From positions 310,001 to 374,000 of the forward strand of contig NZ_FVZL01000003.1 in NCBI RefSeq assembly GCF_900168295.1: 64,000 bases of DNA, given 5' to 3'. The stretch comes from Arthrobacter sp. P2b (GTDB taxonomy: Bacteria > Actinomycetota > Actinomycetes > Actinomycetales > Micrococcaceae). How positions within the stretch are numbered: the stretch's first letter is position 1; every line of letters starts with the position of its first letter. The notes beneath the pieces were generated by a model. That model did no database searches. It had not been told where the DNA came from and saw only the letters and a list, made by a program, of their open reading frames with translations. A program made the translations under genes and the position numbers. Below, piece by piece: positions 61,501 through 64,000 of the stretch.

Positions 61501-62388
61501 TCACTGTTGAGCTCGTGAAAATGTCTCGATGATACTAATGACGGTGGGACCAAGCAGAACAATAAATAGGGTCGGAAGGATGAAGAAAATGAGCGGAAAG
61601 AGCATCTTGACCGGCATCTTCATGGCATGCTCTTCAGCTCGCTGCTTGCGCTTAATCCGCATGTCCTTCGCTTGGGACTTCAATACTCCAGCAATGGCTA
61701 TCCCGTATGTGTCAGCCTGTACTACGGACCTGACAAAACTCCGGACGTCCGGAACGTCGATCCGTTCGGACATCGCTAGGTAGGCCTCCTTGCGCGAACG
61801 TCCCACTTGGATGTCCTGTAAGGTTCGGATTAACTCGTCGGCCAACGGGCCTGTGCCGTTCTCCCCGGCCCTACCCATAGCAGTCTCGAATCCCAGGCCG
61901 GCCTGAACAGAAATGAGCATCTGGTCCAAGGCGTTGGGAAGCTCCAGCCGGATTTGCTGGCGCCTTTTTTGTGCGCGGTTCCGGAGCAGAATGTCGGGAA
62001 CAAAGTAGCACAGGGCTGTGATACCGATCCACAAAAGAAATCGGTCTGCCCCGGGCTTTGCCGCGTAGAAAAGAACACCAGTTACTGCCCCTGCAAAAGC
62101 CAGTAGAGGTTTTGCCATGATGATCCGACCAAGCGGCCATTCCTTCGGCCGTCCCGCAGCTGCAAGCTGCTTATCGAGCCACGCCTCATAGCTTCGCGGT
62201 GTGAGCCGGTGTGCAAGTGCGAGTGCTTGTTCGTTAGCGGTAAGAGCGGTTCGACCTTGTCCGGTACGGCGACCCAGGTTTGCCTGAATATTCCGTATTG
62301 CGGCCCTGTCCCCCGTTAAAGCCAACCAAAGCATGGCCGAGATTGGCACGATGATGGCCAAAATGGCTGCGTAGGCAATGAGTTGCAT
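61501..62388 (-). CDS. tadC: TadC-like protein, set 2
   Basis: 295 residues from ATG 62388 after AGGGGGATTACG. The T2SF domain (LPNALDQMLISVQAGLGFET; RSFVRSVVQADTYGIAIAGV) closely follows set 1 (SVEAGLGFEG; QAVVQADTYGIAISRV). Base composition is visibly more AT-rich than set 1. It is the last gene of the second tadABC group. Confidence 0.92.
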   Translation of the reverse strand: MQLIAYAAILAIIVPISAMLWLALTGDRAAIRNIQANLGRRTGQGRTALTANEQALALAHRLTPRSYEAWLDKQLAAAGRPKEWPLGRIIMAKPLLAFAGAVTGVLFYAAKPGADRFLLWIGITALCYFVPDILLRNRAQKRRQQIRLELPNALDQMLISVQAGLGFETAMGRAGENGTGPLADELIRTLQDIQVGRSRKEAYLAMSERIDVPDVRSFVRSVVQADTYGIAIAGVLKSQAKDMRIKRKQRAEEHAMKMPVKMLFPLIFFILPTLFIVLLGPTVISIIETFSRAQQ

Positions 62389-62398
62389 CGTAATCCCC

Positions 62399-63349
62399 CT
62401 AGTACTTCGGTTTGACCAGACGCGACAGCCACAGGCCGCCAAGGGTTAGGAACAGGGCGGCTCCTCCCAGCATCAGATAGCCGGGAAGAGTCGTGGTAAA
62501 AACCCTCCGGTATAGCTCATTGCTGAAAACGAGGACCAGGAACATGACGATTGGCAAAGCCATCAAAACTATGGCCGATACCCTGCCTTCCGCGCTCAAC
62601 GCTCGAACCTGGCCCCGAACCTGATTCCGGTCACGGATGGTTTCGCCCACGTGATCGAGGACTTCCGCGAGGTCGCCACCGACTTCCCGGTGAATGTCGA
62701 TAGCGCGTGCGATCGATTGGAAGTCGTCATTATTCGTCCGAAACGCTACTTGGTTTAGGGAATCGCCCAAGTCCCGCCCGATCCGGGTCTCGTTGACCAC
62801 TCTGTTGAGTTCCTCCGACATCGGAGCTTCATTTTCTTGCGCCGCCGCATCAATGGCTCGAAGAAGGCTATGTCCTGCCCGAAGTCCGCCAGAAAACATC
62901 TGGAGAGTGTCCGGAACTTGAGCGTCGAATTTACGACGGCGACGGACAATCAGCAGCGTAAGTAACATATAGAACGACAGGGGGGTCATGACGAATGCCA
63001 GCAGGCTGAGGCCCATACCCCCGCCTAGGAACGCGAGAACGGTCGCCGACAACGTGCTCGCCCCCGCCATAAGAAGGTAGTCGCCGGGATCCTTGTTCAA
63101 GCCCCCCTGCTCCAGTTTGGCCCTGTTGTATAGTCCGGTGGGCCGCTTCTTCAGACCTCGGTTGAGCACACCGATGGCCTGAGCGGTGACCCAGCTTAGC
63201 CTCGAGGAATGTTGTACGGTGTCCGGCCTTCTGCGAGAAAGCGGGATCCCTGGCCCGCCTTTGAACACCAATCCGATGATTAGGGCGAGTGCTACATAGA
63301 TCAGGAATAGTCCAGCGGCAAACATCGTTACGGGCATTTCGGCGTTCAC
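62399..63349 (-). CDS. tadB: TadB-like protein, set 2
   Basis: 316 residues with FSGGLRAGHSLLRAIDAAAQ and SIARAIDIHREVGGDLAEVL, close to set 1. Membrane helices lie near 7-29, 110-145, 255-275 and 285-305. It starts 2 bases before the tadA2 stop region, so the genes are tightly linked. The DNA is less GC-rich than the neighbouring set. Confidence 0.92.
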   Translation of the reverse strand: MNAEMPVTMFAAGLFLIYVALALIIGLVFKGGPGIPLSRRRPDTVQHSSRLSWVTAQAIGVLNRGLKKRPTGLYNRAKLEQGGLNKDPGDYLLMAGASTLSATVLAFLGGGMGLSLLAFVMTPLSFYMLLTLLIVRRRRKFDAQVPDTLQMFSGGLRAGHSLLRAIDAAAQENEAPMSEELNRVVNETRIGRDLGDSLNQVAFRTNNDDFQSIARAIDIHREVGGDLAEVLDHVGETIRDRNQVRGQVRALSAEGRVSAIVLMALPIVMFLVLVFSNELYRRVFTTTLPGYLMLGGAALFLTLGGLWLSRLVKPKY

Positions 63350-63351
63350 GA

Positions 63352-64000
63352 CTACCGTGTCCTTACGGACGGGGCGCCAAAGATCTGCGGCGACACATGA
63401 ATTCCCAAGTCCGCAAACCTGTCGGTAAACCGTGGCCGTACCCCAGTGGGGATCGGCTTGCCCAGGAATTTGCCGTTGACATCGACGCCGGCAGAGTAAT
63501 CGAAGACAAAGGCATCTTGGAGAGTGACGATATCCCCCTCCATGCCCTGTACTTCAGTAATGTGCGTGACTCGGCGCGTTCCATCCCGGAGTCGGGCGAT
63601 CTGGACAATGAGATTCACTGCGGAAGCGACTTGTTCGCGAACTGCTCTGAGCGGGAGATCCATGCCGGCCATCAACACCAAGGTCTCAAGGCGCGCTATT
63701 GCGTCGCGCGGTGAGTTTGCGTGGACCGTGGAAAGCGAACCATCATGACCGGTGTTCATGGCTTGAAGCATGTCCAGACATTCCCCGCCGCGGACTTCCC
63801 CAACAACTATGCGATCAGGACGCATACGTAGGGAGTTCCTAACGAGATCGCGGATTGCTACCTCGCCCTTGCCTTCAATGTTTGCGGGCCGGCTCTCCAG
63901 TCGCACGACATGATCCTGCTGGAGCTGGAGTTCGACCGCGTCCTCAATGGTCACGATGCGGTCGGATGCGGGGATGAACGAAGAGAGCGCGTTTAGTAGA
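63352..64000 (-). CDS. tadA: TadA/CpaF-like ATPase, set 2, N-terminal part outside window
   Basis: The C-terminal 216 residues or so are present; the frame stays open to the window edge ([20 protein letters not shown]), and Walker A lies beyond. [20 protein letters not shown] and [20 protein letters not shown] match set 1 at most positions (by eye about 85% identical over the shared part). Either set could supply the motor for the single flp pilin seen here, or set 2 may serve a different pilin upstream. Confidence 0.93.
   Translation of the reverse strand, partial: LLNALSSFIPASDRIVTIEDAVELQLQQDHVVRLESRPANIEGKGEVAIRDLVRNSLRMRPDRIVVGEVRGGECLDMLQAMNTGHDGSLSTVHANSPRDAIARLETLVLMAGMDLPLRAVREQVASAVNLIVQIARLRDGTRRVTHITEVQGMEGDIVTLQDAFVFDYSAGVDVNGKFLGKPIPTGVRPRFTDRFADLGIHVSPQIFGAPSVRTR

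Overview
The window comes from a high-GC Gram-positive bacterium, most probably an Arthrobacter/Pseudarthrobacter-like member of the Micrococcaceae. Grounds: the gene order of the secE-nusG-rplKA, rplJL-rpoBC, str, S10, spc and alpha clusters; many GTG/TTG starts with strong Shine-Dalgarno sites; RNA polymerase and ribosomal proteins of actinobacterial length with Ala/Glu-rich tails; and families of small palindromic intergenic repeats. The genus is inferred, not proven.

Layout. 1-3000: the end of a two-component system (5'-truncated kinase plus LuxR-type regulator) converging on an aminotransferase across a 163-bp composite repeat. 3100-6100: tRNA-Trp, secE, nusG, rplK, rplA. 6180-8450: two tandem paralogous GNAT acetyltransferases. 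8460-9830: L10 leader, rplJ, rplL. 9900-12330: YbaK-like deacylase, thiolase and a small lipoprotein. 12345-25104: rpoB, rpoC, rpsL, rpsG, fusA, tuf. 25107-30843: a 1344-residue polytopic membrane protein behind a palindromic operator-like site, a 41-residue membrane peptide and a GH1 beta-glycosidase. 31228-43590: S10 and spc clusters through secY and adk, interrupted after rpsQ by about 700 bp of repeats. 43661-50678: map, a small HTH/DUF2975 pair, a P1-family peptidase, infA, rpmJ, rpsM, rpsK, rpoA, rplQ, truA. 50744-53934: a histidine kinase, a divergent OmpR-type regulator and an Hpt-like protein whose phospho-acceptor histidine is missing. 54026-64000: a minus-strand Tad/Flp pilus locus (flp, tadE, tadG, cpaB, cpaE, tadA, tadB, tadC) with a second tadA-tadB-tadC set directly upstream, running off the window.

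How it works together. Most of the window is transcription and translation machinery in conserved operons, often translationally coupled by ATGA/GTGA overlaps. A TAGACT-type -10 hexamer recurs upstream of tRNA-Trp/secE, rplJ, rpoB (TAGACA), rpsL, tuf, secY and truA. Accessory genes sit in the gaps between the conserved blocks. The Tad locus encodes a secreted Flp pilus and its motor; the adjacent kinase, regulator and degenerate Hpt are candidates for its control, from position only.

The most unusual signals are repeats and embedded sites: two 163-bp elements each built from four 32-bp units around a 35-bp palindromic core; 78-bp paired elements flanking one of them; a REP-like hairpin read in frame inside the P1 peptidase next to its presumed self-cleavage site; and the truA start region, where a 16-bp palindrome, a possible leaderless promoter and an intrinsic terminator all overlap the first codons.
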